This document shows positions 9,428 through 16,462 of a stretch of 64,000 nt of DNA, in pieces. Positions within the stretch are counted from its first letter, which is position 1. Each line of letters starts with the position of its first letter. The stretch lies in the NCBI RefSeq assembly GCF_902859735.1, contig NZ_CADIJY010000012.1, positions 62,001-126,000 of the forward strand, in the 5' to 3' direction. The DNA is from Achromobacter aegrifaciens (GTDB taxonomy: Bacteria > Pseudomonadota > Gammaproteobacteria > Burkholderiales > Burkholderiaceae_B). The notes beneath the pieces are model-generated. The model had not been told where the DNA came from. It did no database searches and was given only the letters and a program-made list of their open reading frames with translations. A program made the translations under genes and the position numbers.

Positions 9428-10145
9428 AGTCCGCAATCTGCAGGTAAGTTACGGTGCAATCGACGCCGTGCGCGGTGTCAGCCTGACCGCGCGCCCCGAT
9501 GGCATCACCGCTTTGATCGGTGCCAACGGCGCCGGCAAATCGTCGCTGATGCGGGCGATATCCGGAGTCACGCCGATCAGGGGCGGGCAGATCCTGCTGG
9601 ATGGAGAAGACATATCCCGCTTGCCGCCGCATGAACGCGCGCGGCGAGGACTGGCGCATGCCATGGAGGGGCGGCGCATCTTCCACCAGCACACCGTCGA
9701 GGAAAATCTGATCACAGCCTGGCATTTCCGCAAACCAAAGGGAAACTTCAAGGGCGCCGTGGAACAGGTGTACGGCAATTTCCCGGTCCTGGCGCAACGC
9801 CGAACGGCGAAGGCTGGGACCCTTAGCGGGGGCCAGCAGCAGATGCTGATCCTGTCCATGGCCACTTTGCACGAACCACGTTGCGTGTTGCTGGACGAGC
9901 CTTCCCTGGGACTGGCGCCCATTGTTGTGGCGCAGATCTTCGATTTCATCAAGCAGTACTGCGCGCAGGGCGGCCGCGTGGTGCTGCTCAGCGAGCAGAT
10001 GGCCAGCCTGGCGCTCAGGGTGGCGGATTTCGGCTATGTGCTCAAACACGGCAAGACAGTCTTCGAGGGCACGCGCGACGTGCTGACGGGCAGCGCCGGC
10101 GCTGAGCTTTCCAGCGCCTATCTGGGCGCGGGCAGAACGGAATAG
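9420..10145 (+). CDS. Liv-type ABC transporter ATP-binding protein (LivF-like)
   Basis: A 241-residue ATPase, the second nucleotide-binding subunit of this importer. Seen: Walker A GANGAGKSS, signature LSGGQQQM, Walker B CVLLDEPSLGLAP and the switch region LLSEQ, where the usual histidine position reads glutamine-like sequence typical of LivF. Start ATG 9420 lies inside the end of the fused permease gene and has GAGGAG 8 bases upstream; the overlap implies coupled translation. It completes a full Liv importer (5445-10145). Confidence 0.92.
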   Translation: MLEVRNLQVSYGAIDAVRGVSLTARPDGITALIGANGAGKSSLMRAISGVTPIRGGQILLDGEDISRLPPHERARRGLAHAMEGRRIFHQHTVEENLITAWHFRKPKGNFKGAVEQVYGNFPVLAQRRTAKAGTLSGGQQQMLILSMATLHEPRCVLLDEPSLGLAPIVVAQIFDFIKQYCAQGGRVVLLSEQMASLALRVADFGYVLKHGKTVFEGTRDVLTGSAGAELSSAYLGAGRTE

Positions 10146-10151
10146 GCAGAC

Positions 10152-11591
10152 ATGCAGACGGAAAAGAAGGACAGGCCGCCCACGGGCGGGAGTATCGATA
10201 CCGAGCTGCTGGTGTTGGGCGGTGGGCCGGGCGGCTATACAGCAGCCTTCCGCGCCGCTGACCTGGGGCTGTCGGTGACGTTGGTCGAAGATCGGCCCGG
10301 CCTCGGAGGCGTATGCCTGAATGTGGGCTGCATTCCCTCCAAGGCGCTGTTGCACGCAGCCCGCGCCCTGGAAGAGACGCGCGGCCTGCACGAGCTGGGC
10401 ATCGAATTCGGCGAGCCCCGCATTCGTCTGGACAAGCTGCGACAGTGGAAAGAAGCGCTGGTCGCCAAGCTGAACGGCGGACTGGCGGGCCTGGCCCGAC
10501 GGCGCAAGGTCCGTGTCGTGCACGGAAGGGGGCAATTTGCAGGACCCAACACCCTGGAGGTCGCCGGCGGCCCCTCTGTGCACTTTCGCCAGGCCATCAT
10601 TGCAGTGGGTTCGCACCCCGTGCGCCTGCCGGACTGGCCGGAAGATCCGCGCATCATGGATTCGAGCGGCGCCCTGGCGCTGGCGGATGTGCCCAGGCGC
10701 CTGCTGGTGGTGGGCGGGGGCATCATTGGCATGGAACTGGCGACGGTGTACGCGGCGCTGGGCGTCCGCGTCACAGTGGTGGAGCTGACCGACGGTCTTT
10801 TGCCGGGATGCGACCGCGACCTGGTGCAGCCCCTGGCGCAGCGGGTGGCGGGCCGCTATGAGGCCATCCTGACGGGGACGCGGGTGGTGTCGGCCAGCGC
10901 CCGGGAGGATGGGGTGCACGTCGTGTTCAGCGGGCCGCAAGACGCCGGACCCCAGGTGTATGATGCCGTCTTGGTTGCGGCCGGCCGCCGGCCCAACGGG
11001 GCCAGGATCGGCGCGGATCGGGCGGGAGTCCATGTGGATGAACGCGGCTTCATACCCGTCGATGAGCGCCAGCGTACCAATGTCTCCCATATTCTTGCCA
11101 TAGGCGACGTCGTCGGCGAACCGATGCTGGCGCACAAGGCGGCCTACGAGGGCAAGGTGGCGGCCGAGATCGCGGCGGGCAAGAAAGCTGCCAACGATGC
11201 CAAGGTCATTCCCGCGGTCGCTTACACGGATCCGGAAGTGGCTTGGGTAGGTTTGACCGAGACAGCCGCGCGCCTCAATGGCGTGGCGTTCGAGTCGGCC
11301 AGCTTTCCGTGGGCCGCCAGCGGCCGAGCGCTGAGCCTGGGGCGCGGCGAAGGACTCACCAAGATCCTGGTCGATCCGCAGACCCGCGCCTTGCTGGGGG
11401 TAGGCATGGTGGGGCCGCAGGCTGGCGACCTGATCGCCGAGGCGGCGCTGGCCATCGAGATGGGAGCGGAGCCCGGCGACATTGCGCTCACAATACACCC
11501 GCACCCGACCTTGTCGGAGACGCTGGCATTCGCGGCCGAGGCATACGAGGGGACGCTCACCGAGTTGTTCCTCTCCGGGAAAAAAAGTTAA
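10152..11591 (+). CDS. lpdA: Dihydrolipoyl dehydrogenase (E3)
   Basis: A 479-residue FAD/NAD disulfide oxidoreductase that reoxidises the dihydrolipoyl group of E2. Seen: FAD-binding GGGPGGYTAAFRA at about residue 22, the redox pair Cys55/Cys60 in GVCLNVGCIPSK, NAD-binding VGGGIIGMELA, the second FAD motif AIGDVVGEP, and the C-terminal catalytic dyad His451/Glu456 in HPHPTLSE. It starts 6 bases after the livF-like gene. Its partner is most likely the E2 at position 9, so one complex is encoded at both ends of the operon with transport genes between. A short N-terminal tail of about 17 polar residues precedes the FAD domain. Confidence 0.94.
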   Translation: MQTEKKDRPPTGGSIDTELLVLGGGPGGYTAAFRAADLGLSVTLVEDRPGLGGVCLNVGCIPSKALLHAARALEETRGLHELGIEFGEPRIRLDKLRQWKEALVAKLNGGLAGLARRRKVRVVHGRGQFAGPNTLEVAGGPSVHFRQAIIAVGSHPVRLPDWPEDPRIMDSSGALALADVPRRLLVVGGGIIGMELATVYAALGVRVTVVELTDGLLPGCDRDLVQPLAQRVAGRYEAILTGTRVVSASAREDGVHVVFSGPQDAGPQVYDAVLVAAGRRPNGARIGADRAGVHVDERGFIPVDERQRTNVSHILAIGDVVGEPMLAHKAAYEGKVAAEIAAGKKAANDAKVIPAVAYTDPEVAWVGLTETAARLNGVAFESASFPWAASGRALSLGRGEGLTKILVDPQTRALLGVGMVGPQAGDLIAEAALAIEMGAEPGDIALTIHPHPTLSETLAFAAEAYEGTLTELFLSGKKS

Positions 11592-11633
11592 ATATGCGGC
11601 CGGTCCACGCAATTCACCGGGAGGGTTTGATCA

Positions 11634-12287
11634 GTGGCAACATGGAATAATTCGGTGCCCACGCACAAGGCGATGCACCAATTGAAGCGCGAAGCGCTGT
11701 TGCGCCAGGCGATTGCCGCATTCAACCAGAAAGGGTTCCACGCCACTTCGCTGGGAGACATCGCGACCAGCCTGGGCGTTACCAAGGCGGCGCTCTACCA
11801 CTATTTTCCGAACAAGCACGCCCTGCTGTACGAGGCGTTCGCCGAGGCTTTGAGAGTAGGCTTCGAGGCCATCGAAGCGGCGGAACGCCATGGCGGCACC
11901 GGCCTGGAAAAGCTGCAGCTGGCGTTGCGCGAGTACCTGGAGGTGACGCTCAGCGAAATGAGCCGCTGCGTCATCATCACCGAGGAACACGCGCTAGAGC
12001 CCGATGACCGCGCCGAGATCGTCAAGCAGCGCGACCGCTTTGAGGCCAAGCTGCGCGCCTTCGTGCGCGAAGGGATGGAGGACGGCAGCATCATCCAGTG
12101 CGATCCCAAGCTGGCTATCTTTTCCATTTTTGGCGCGGTGAACTGGGTGCCGAAGTGGTATTCGGACGCGGGTGAATGGAACAACAAGCAGTTGGCCAAG
12201 GGCATGTCCGAACTGCTGTGCCGCTCCATCGCCAGCAAGCCGCCCGAGGCGTTCGCACCCGACATCGGCAAGATGCAGGTGGAATAG
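11634..12287 (+). CDS. TetR/AcrR family transcriptional regulator
   Basis: A 217-residue one-component regulator. The N-terminal helix-turn-helix lies at about residues 35-57 (SLGDIATSLGVTKAALYHYF), a classic TetR recognition helix; the C-terminal part is a ligand-binding helical domain. The GTG start at 11634 is preferred because GGGAGG lies 8 bases upstream; a later ATG at 11673 would keep the HTH too. Position at the end of the acyl-CoA/Liv operon suggests that it represses this operon in response to an acyl-CoA or related ligand (inference). The operon promoter is outside the window. Confidence 0.9.
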   Translation: MATWNNSVPTHKAMHQLKREALLRQAIAAFNQKGFHATSLGDIATSLGVTKAALYHYFPNKHALLYEAFAEALRVGFEAIEAAERHGGTGLEKLQLALREYLEVTLSEMSRCVIITEEHALEPDDRAEIVKQRDRFEAKLRAFVREGMEDGSIIQCDPKLAIFSIFGAVNWVPKWYSDAGEWNNKQLAKGMSELLCRSIASKPPEAFAPDIGKMQVE

Positions 12288-12388
12288 GCGCACCGCAGGG
12301 CGAAAATTTACGTTCTAATCTCGGTCTATCCAGCAAGCGCAAATACGCCGGCCGCCCCTGCGCGGCCCGCCAGACCGGGGAAAATAGA

Positions 12389-12703
12389 ATGAGAACATCC
12401 TTGCTTTTCGTGGCCGCCCTTGTGACGGGCTGCGCCAGCGGTTCCAGCGACCTGCTGACCGAATCGAAGGTGGCCGCCATCAAGCTCAACGTCACCACCT
12501 ACGAAGAGATGGTCCGGGACTACGGCCCGCCCCGGTCGCAGGGCGTCGGCCGCGATGGGCTGACGACGGCCACCTGGTTCTATTTCGACAATAGCGCCTA
12601 CGGCGCGATGGACAACCAGCAGACGCTGACCGTGATCTTCAACAAGGACCGCACGGTGAAGGACTACGTGAACGCGTCCGCCGGGTCCGGCAAGAGCCGC
12701 TAG
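12389..12703 (+). CDS. Small lipoprotein, BamE/SmpA-like fold suspected
   Basis: A 104-residue protein with a lipoprotein signal: a short hydrophobic stretch followed by the lipobox LVTGC, with the acylated cysteine at residue 15 and Ala at +2, which favours the outer membrane. The mature part (TYEEMVRDYGPPRSQG, then TTATWFYFD) resembles the beta-alpha layout of BamE/SmpA-like small lipoproteins, but this is a visual impression only. A GGGGA ribosome site precedes the ATG. The gene stands alone between the TetR gene and the convergent exporter gene. Function unknown. Confidence 0.75.
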   Translation: MRTSLLFVAALVTGCASGSSDLLTESKVAAIKLNVTTYEEMVRDYGPPRSQGVGRDGLTTATWFYFDNSAYGAMDNQQTLTVIFNKDRTVKDYVNASAGSGKSR

Positions 12704-12730
12704 GCCGCGCAGGGGCTTCGGCCCAGGTGT

Positions 12731-13333
12731 TCAGAGCACCAGCTTCAGTCCGATGGCGAACATGGCCGCGGCGACGCAGCCGTCCAGCACCCGCCACGCA
12801 TTGGGATTGGCGAAGATGGGCCGCAGCAGGCGCGCGCCATAGCCCAGCGCAAAGAAGAAGGCGAAGGACGCCGTGATCGCGCCCAGCGCGAAGGCGGTCT
12901 TGTGGCCGTCGTACTGGCTGGAGACCGAACCCAGCAGCACCACGGTGTCCAGGTACACGTGCGGATTGAGCCAGGTCAGGGCCAGGCAGGTCGCCAGCGC
13001 GGCGGCGCGTCCGGCGGTCTGGGTGGATGAGGGCTTGAGGCTGTCGTGGCGGGCGCGCAGCGCCGATATGAGGCTGCGCGCGGCGTAGACGAACAGGAAT
13101 AGCGCGCCGCCGTAGCGCAGGGCGGATTCCAGCCAGGGCAGTGCGCCCACGGCCAACCCGAAGCCGGCCACGCCGGCGCTGATCAGGATGGCGTCGGACA
13201 GGGCGCAGGTCAGGCAGACGGCAAAGACATGTTCCTGGCGCAGGCCTTGGCGCAGGACGAAAGCGTTTTGCGCGCCGATCGCCATGATGAGGCTCAGGCC
13301 GAGCAGGAATCCGGGAATGTAGGCGGTGGTCAT
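12731..13333 (-). CDS. LysE/ArgO family amino-acid exporter
   Basis: A 200-residue inner-membrane protein with about six hydrophobic helices. The N-terminal motif GLSLIMAIGAQNAFVLRQG is diagnostic of the LysE/ArgO family, which exports basic amino acids such as arginine or lysine; a second family motif is LTWLNPHVYLDTVVLLG. ATG 13333 is preferred to an in-frame TTG six bases upstream, as AAGG lies 8 bases before it. An AT-rich leader with a T-N11-A dyad (13377-13393) sits about 45 bases upstream and suggests control by a LysR-type activator of the ArgP/LysG kind, which is not encoded nearby. Confidence 0.92.
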   Translation of the reverse strand: MTTAYIPGFLLGLSLIMAIGAQNAFVLRQGLRQEHVFAVCLTCALSDAILISAGVAGFGLAVGALPWLESALRYGGALFLFVYAARSLISALRARHDSLKPSSTQTAGRAAALATCLALTWLNPHVYLDTVVLLGSVSSQYDGHKTAFALGAITASFAFFFALGYGARLLRPIFANPNAWRVLDGCVAAAMFAIGLKLVL

Positions 13334-13376
13334 CGTCAACCTTGAATCAAGGGCGACAGACTAGCCTGGGCTAAAC

Positions 13377-13393
13377 AATTAGGACAGCTAATT
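13377..13393. promoter_or_regulatory. LysR-type (T-N11-A) box upstream of the exporter
   Basis: The sequence AATTAG-GACAG-CTAATT is a perfect 6-bp dyad around a 5-bp spacer and contains T-N11-A, the standard LysR-family half-site layout. It lies 44-60 bases upstream of the exporter start. An 11-bp direct repeat CTAATTATTCT occurs at 13388-13398 and again at 13417-13427, the first copy overlapping this dyad. ArgP/LysG-type control of lysE/argO is known in other bacteria; here it is inferred. Confidence 0.5.
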
Positions 13394-13430
13394 ATTCTAA
13401 TCTATATTCAGTTTTACTAATTATTCTGGA

Positions 13431-13454
13431 CGCGTCCGAACGCACTCGGACGCG
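13431..13454 (-). terminator. Terminator-like hairpin after the porin gene
   Basis: A perfect 9-bp inverted repeat (CGCGTCCGA / TCGGACGCG) with a 6-base loop lies 15 bases after the porin stop codon on the minus strand. No clear U-tract follows, so it may be a weak or protein-assisted terminator. Confidence 0.5.
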
Positions 13455-13469
13455 CCGCCAGGCCAGACC

Positions 13470-14498
13470 TTAGAACATGTGGCGGATGCCCGCCGAGGTC
13501 TGCAGCGTATGGGATTCCCGGACGTCCAGCCGGTTCACGTAAGCGTAGAGGTTGGTGCGCTTGGACAGGTCGTACTGGTAACCCAGCGCCCAGCCGGTGA
13601 TGTCGGAGGACGTGGCGCGCTGGTAAGAGGCCATCACCTTGCCAGCCTTGCCCGTCGGCACGGTCACGCCGGCGATATAGGAGTTGACGTTGTCATAACC
13701 GGCCGAAGGCCCGCTATTGGCGTTGCGCAGATTGCCGTAGGTGCCGTGCAGCGTGATCCATTCGAAGTCATAGGAGCCCGCGGCCTGGAAATTGGTGGCG
13801 TTCTTTTTGCTGGGCTGCAGCGCGTTGGGATTCAGGCGTTCGTAGGTCAGCGCGGCGGCGATGGGGCCCTTGTTGTAGCGCAGGCCAGCGGTCAAGACGC
13901 GGTCGTGGTTGTCCGTGGCGAATTCGTTGCCGTCGTTGGCTTCGAAGCTGTAGCCCAGGCCGGCCTGCCAGCCGTTCATCCGCGGCGTGGCGTAGAACAC
14001 GGCATTGTTGACGCGGCCTCCGGCGCCGAAGTCGCCGTCGTTGTAGCCCAGCACGGCGTTGTTGGAGCTTTGGCTCCAGCCGGTGCCGAAGGGCGAACCT
14101 ACCCCAGCCCACTCGAAGCCGTAGACCCACTGGCGGCCCAGGCGCACTTCACCGAAGCCGCCCGCCAGGCCGACGTAGGCCCAGCGTCCGAACATGCGCC
14201 CTTGCGCCTGGGTGCCGTTGTTGGCATTGAAGCCGCTCTCGAGGCGGAAGACGGCCTTGTAGCCGTTGCCCAGGTCTTCGCTGCCGCGCAGGCCCCAGCG
14301 CGAGCCGGACTGGTTGCCGCTTTTCTGGCGCAGGCTGGATTCGCCATCCTTGCGCTCATAGAGCATGCCCAGGTCGACCAGGCCGTACAGCGTGACCGTA
14401 CTGGTTTCGGCAGCCTGCGCCGGGCTCATGCAAGAAAGGGCCAGCGCCGCGCCCAGGAATTTGCGTTGTCTCAGCTTTTTTTTCAAGGTGATCCCCAT
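13470..14498 (-). CDS. Outer-membrane porin (Gram-negative general porin family)
   Basis: A 342-residue outer-membrane beta-barrel. It has a signal peptide with KKKLRQRK charges and an AQA cleavage site near residue 29, followed by SSTVTLYGLVDLG-like sequence (here TSTVTLYGLVDLG), which opens the betaproteobacterial trimeric porin family. Alternating aromatic and hydrophobic residues run throughout, and the chain ends in the terminal Phe needed for Bam recognition (IRHMF). The ATG at 14498 is chosen because it gives the signal peptide; an in-frame upstream extension is not protein-like. It lies downstream of the peptide-importer operon in the same direction and could serve as its outer-membrane entry route. 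Confidence 0.93.
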   Translation of the reverse strand: MGITLKKKLRQRKFLGAALALSCMSPAQAAETSTVTLYGLVDLGMLYERKDGESSLRQKSGNQSGSRWGLRGSEDLGNGYKAVFRLESGFNANNGTQAQGRMFGRWAYVGLAGGFGEVRLGRQWVYGFEWAGVGSPFGTGWSQSSNNAVLGYNDGDFGAGGRVNNAVFYATPRMNGWQAGLGYSFEANDGNEFATDNHDRVLTAGLRYNKGPIAAALTYERLNPNALQPSKKNATNFQAAGSYDFEWITLHGTYGNLRNANSGPSAGYDNVNSYIAGVTVPTGKAGKVMASYQRATSSDITGWALGYQYDLSKRTNLYAYVNRLDVRESHTLQTSAGIRHMF

Positions 14499-14526
14499 TG
14501 ATGTTGTGTTGCGGATGGACGAACGG

Positions 14527-14561
14527 CCCCAGCCGCCCGCGCGGTGCGCGGGTGGCTGGGG
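14527..14561 (-). terminator. Very strong hairpin between the hydrolase and porin genes
   Basis: Arms 14527-14542 and 14546-14561 pair over 16 positions (one G-U) around a 3-base loop. On the minus strand it lies 20 bases after the hydrolase stop and 28 bases before the porin start. No U-run follows, so it may end the peptide-importer transcript, attenuate read-through into the porin gene, or stabilise an mRNA end. Confidence 0.6.
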
Positions 14562-14581
14562 GTAAAACACGGGTGGCCGGG

Positions 14582-16462
14582 TCAGGGCGCCGGCAAGGGC
14601 GTCAGCGCTTGCGGATCGGCGACGTGCAGCGTGAGGCTGCAACCATGGACCGAGGACAGATGCAGGGTGTTGAGAGCGATGCGTTTCTCGCGGGCATCGG
14701 CCGCCGCTTCCCCGCTATTGGGATTGACGTCGTACTTGGGAAAGTTGCTGCTGGATATGTCCAGGCGGATCCGGTGCCCCCGCTTGAACAGATTGCAGGT
14801 GGCGAAAGGCTCGATCGTGATTTCATAGACCTTGCCGGGCTCAAGCGCCGCCGGCTTTTCCCAGGACTCATGGAAGCGGCAGCGGAAGATGCCGTCGGTC
14901 AGGTTCAGCGCGTAGCCTTGCGGATAGTCGGGGTTGGCGGGATAGACGTCGATGAGCTTGGCGGTGAAGTCGGTGTCAGGGCAGTCGGACGAGATGCAGA
15001 GCTTGACCACGACCGGGCCGACGATGGCCAGGTCCTGCTCCAGCGGTTCGGTCTGGAATACGACGACGTCATCGCGTGAGGCCAGCGGCAGGCCGGGCTG
15101 CTCAATGCCGAAGAAGCGGGCGTCCTCGCGCTGGTCGAAGCCGCCGCCCACGAACACCGGCTGGCCGGACGTGAGCGCGCCGCCGATGGTGGGGACGGGG
15201 CGCCGAGGATCGGCCTGGTAGCGGATGCTGGCGTGCGTGGCCTGCGGCGGGTCCAGCCGCAAGCTGCCGTCGGCATGCAGAAAGTAGGGCGTGGCGCGGG
15301 CCTGCGGCACCGGCCAGGTCTCGGCCTGCACCCACTGGCCGCCATGCTCGAAGCGGCCCTGCGTGTCGCGCCGGCCGCTGCCGCCACCCATCAGGAATAG
15401 GCGCGCGGCTGGGTCGGAAGCGGCGGGGCTGGCGTTCTGCTGTAGCCAGCGGCGGAACCAGGACAGGCGGAACTCCAGCCAGTTGCGGGCGATGTGGCCG
15501 TCGAAGGCCGCCGTCGGCCCGAACTCGGCGTCGCCGCTGTGTGTGATGTTGCGGTCGCCGTGCAGCCAGGGACCCATGATGAGCCGCAGCGGCGCGTTCC
15601 TGCCGGCGCCCAGACCCTCGTAGTTCTCCATGGTCGTGCGCACGTAGGCGTCGTACCAGCTGGACATCAGCACGACCGGAATGTCGGGGATGGCGTCGTA
15701 GTAGCCCTGGGCATAGATGCCCAGCTGGCGCCAGGATTCGTCGAAGGACTCGGCGCGCCATTGTTCGAATAGATAGTCTTCGTACTCCGGCACGGCCGAC
15801 AACGGCGAATGGCCGGGCCGCCAGGGCATGCGCGCGAACCACTGGCGGATGTCCTGGGCGTCGAGCGCGGCCAGCACTGCCGGGTTTTCCTGCGCGGCCG
15901 GGCTGAGCTTGGCCTGCTTGTAGGCCCAGGTCGCCTGTTTCAGTTCGAAGGCGCCGGATTGGCGGATGCCGCACTGGTAGCCGTTGGAAAAGCCGCCGGA
16001 ATCCAGCACCATGCAGGCCAGGCCCGGCGGGTTCATGCAGGCCAGCGCCATCTGCGTGTGCGCGCCATAGGAAAGGCCCATGGTGCCCACCTTGCCGTTG
16101 CACCAGGGCTGGGCGGTTATCCACGCCATCGTGTCGAAGCCGTCCGGCCCTTCGGACAGGTACTTGGTGAACTGGCCCTCGGAATCGTAGCGGCCGCGGC
16201 AGTCCTGGAACACCACGGCGAAGCCGTGCTGCGCGAAATAGCGCGCGATGGCGGGGCGCGGCTGGCCCTGTTGGCCGTCGATCTGCTCGGAACGGGAGAT
16301 GTCGGCCTTGCCATAGGGCGTGCGCTCAAGAATCACGGGTAGCGGCGCGTCCGTGCCGGCCCGGTAACCGGGGGGAAAATACACGTCGGTCGCCAGCAGC
16401 ACGCCGTCGCGCATGCGCACTTTCTGGTTGGACAGGTCCGCGAGGGGGCGGGTGGGGCTCAT
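14582..16462 (-). CDS. CocE/NonD family serine hydrolase (X-Pro dipeptidyl-peptidase-like)
   Basis: A 626-residue alpha/beta hydrolase of the CocE/NonD family, which cleaves esters or amides (cocaine esterase, glutaryl-7-ACA acylase, X-Pro peptidases). Seen: nucleophile Ser131 in GLSYGAH, probable acid Asp271 in SSWYDAY, probable histidine His301 in GPWLHGDRN, and a C-terminal jelly-roll domain (RIRLDISSSNFPKYDVNPN). No signal peptide, so it is likely cytoplasmic. Its ATG overlaps the stop of the upstream binding-protein gene by 4 bases. Placed last in a Dpp-type import operon, it probably hydrolyses the imported peptide, amide or ester (inference). Confidence 0.92.
   Translation of the reverse strand: MSPTRPLADLSNQKVRMRDGVLLATDVYFPPGYRAGTDAPLPVILERTPYGKADISRSEQIDGQQGQPRPAIARYFAQHGFAVVFQDCRGRYDSEGQFTKYLSEGPDGFDTMAWITAQPWCNGKVGTMGLSYGAHTQMALACMNPPGLACMVLDSGGFSNGYQCGIRQSGAFELKQATWAYKQAKLSPAAQENPAVLAALDAQDIRQWFARMPWRPGHSPLSAVPEYEDYLFEQWRAESFDESWRQLGIYAQGYYDAIPDIPVVLMSSWYDAYVRTTMENYEGLGAGRNAPLRLIMGPWLHGDRNITHSGDAEFGPTAAFDGHIARNWLEFRLSWFRRWLQQNASPAASDPAARLFLMGGGSGRRDTQGRFEHGGQWVQAETWPVPQARATPYFLHADGSLRLDPPQATHASIRYQADPRRPVPTIGGALTSGQPVFVGGGFDQREDARFFGIEQPGLPLASRDDVVVFQTEPLEQDLAIVGPVVVKLCISSDCPDTDFTAKLIDVYPANPDYPQGYALNLTDGIFRCRFHESWEKPAALEPGKVYEITIEPFATCNLFKRGHRIRLDISSSNFPKYDVNPNSGEAAADAREKRIALNTLHLSSVHGCSLTLHVADPQALTPLPAP

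Noticed and set aside
7499-9436. A 645-codon open frame on the minus strand opposite the LivM-LivG gene
   Set aside because: Its translation is low-complexity (His, Arg, Gln, Gly rich) with no recognisable domain. It is the mirror image of a strongly supported gene and reflects the lack of stop codons in GC-rich antisense frames.
9270-11612. A 780-codon minus-strand open frame opposite the LivF-like and lpdA genes
   Set aside because: Same reason: antisense shadow of two well-supported genes, with no start signal and no domain.
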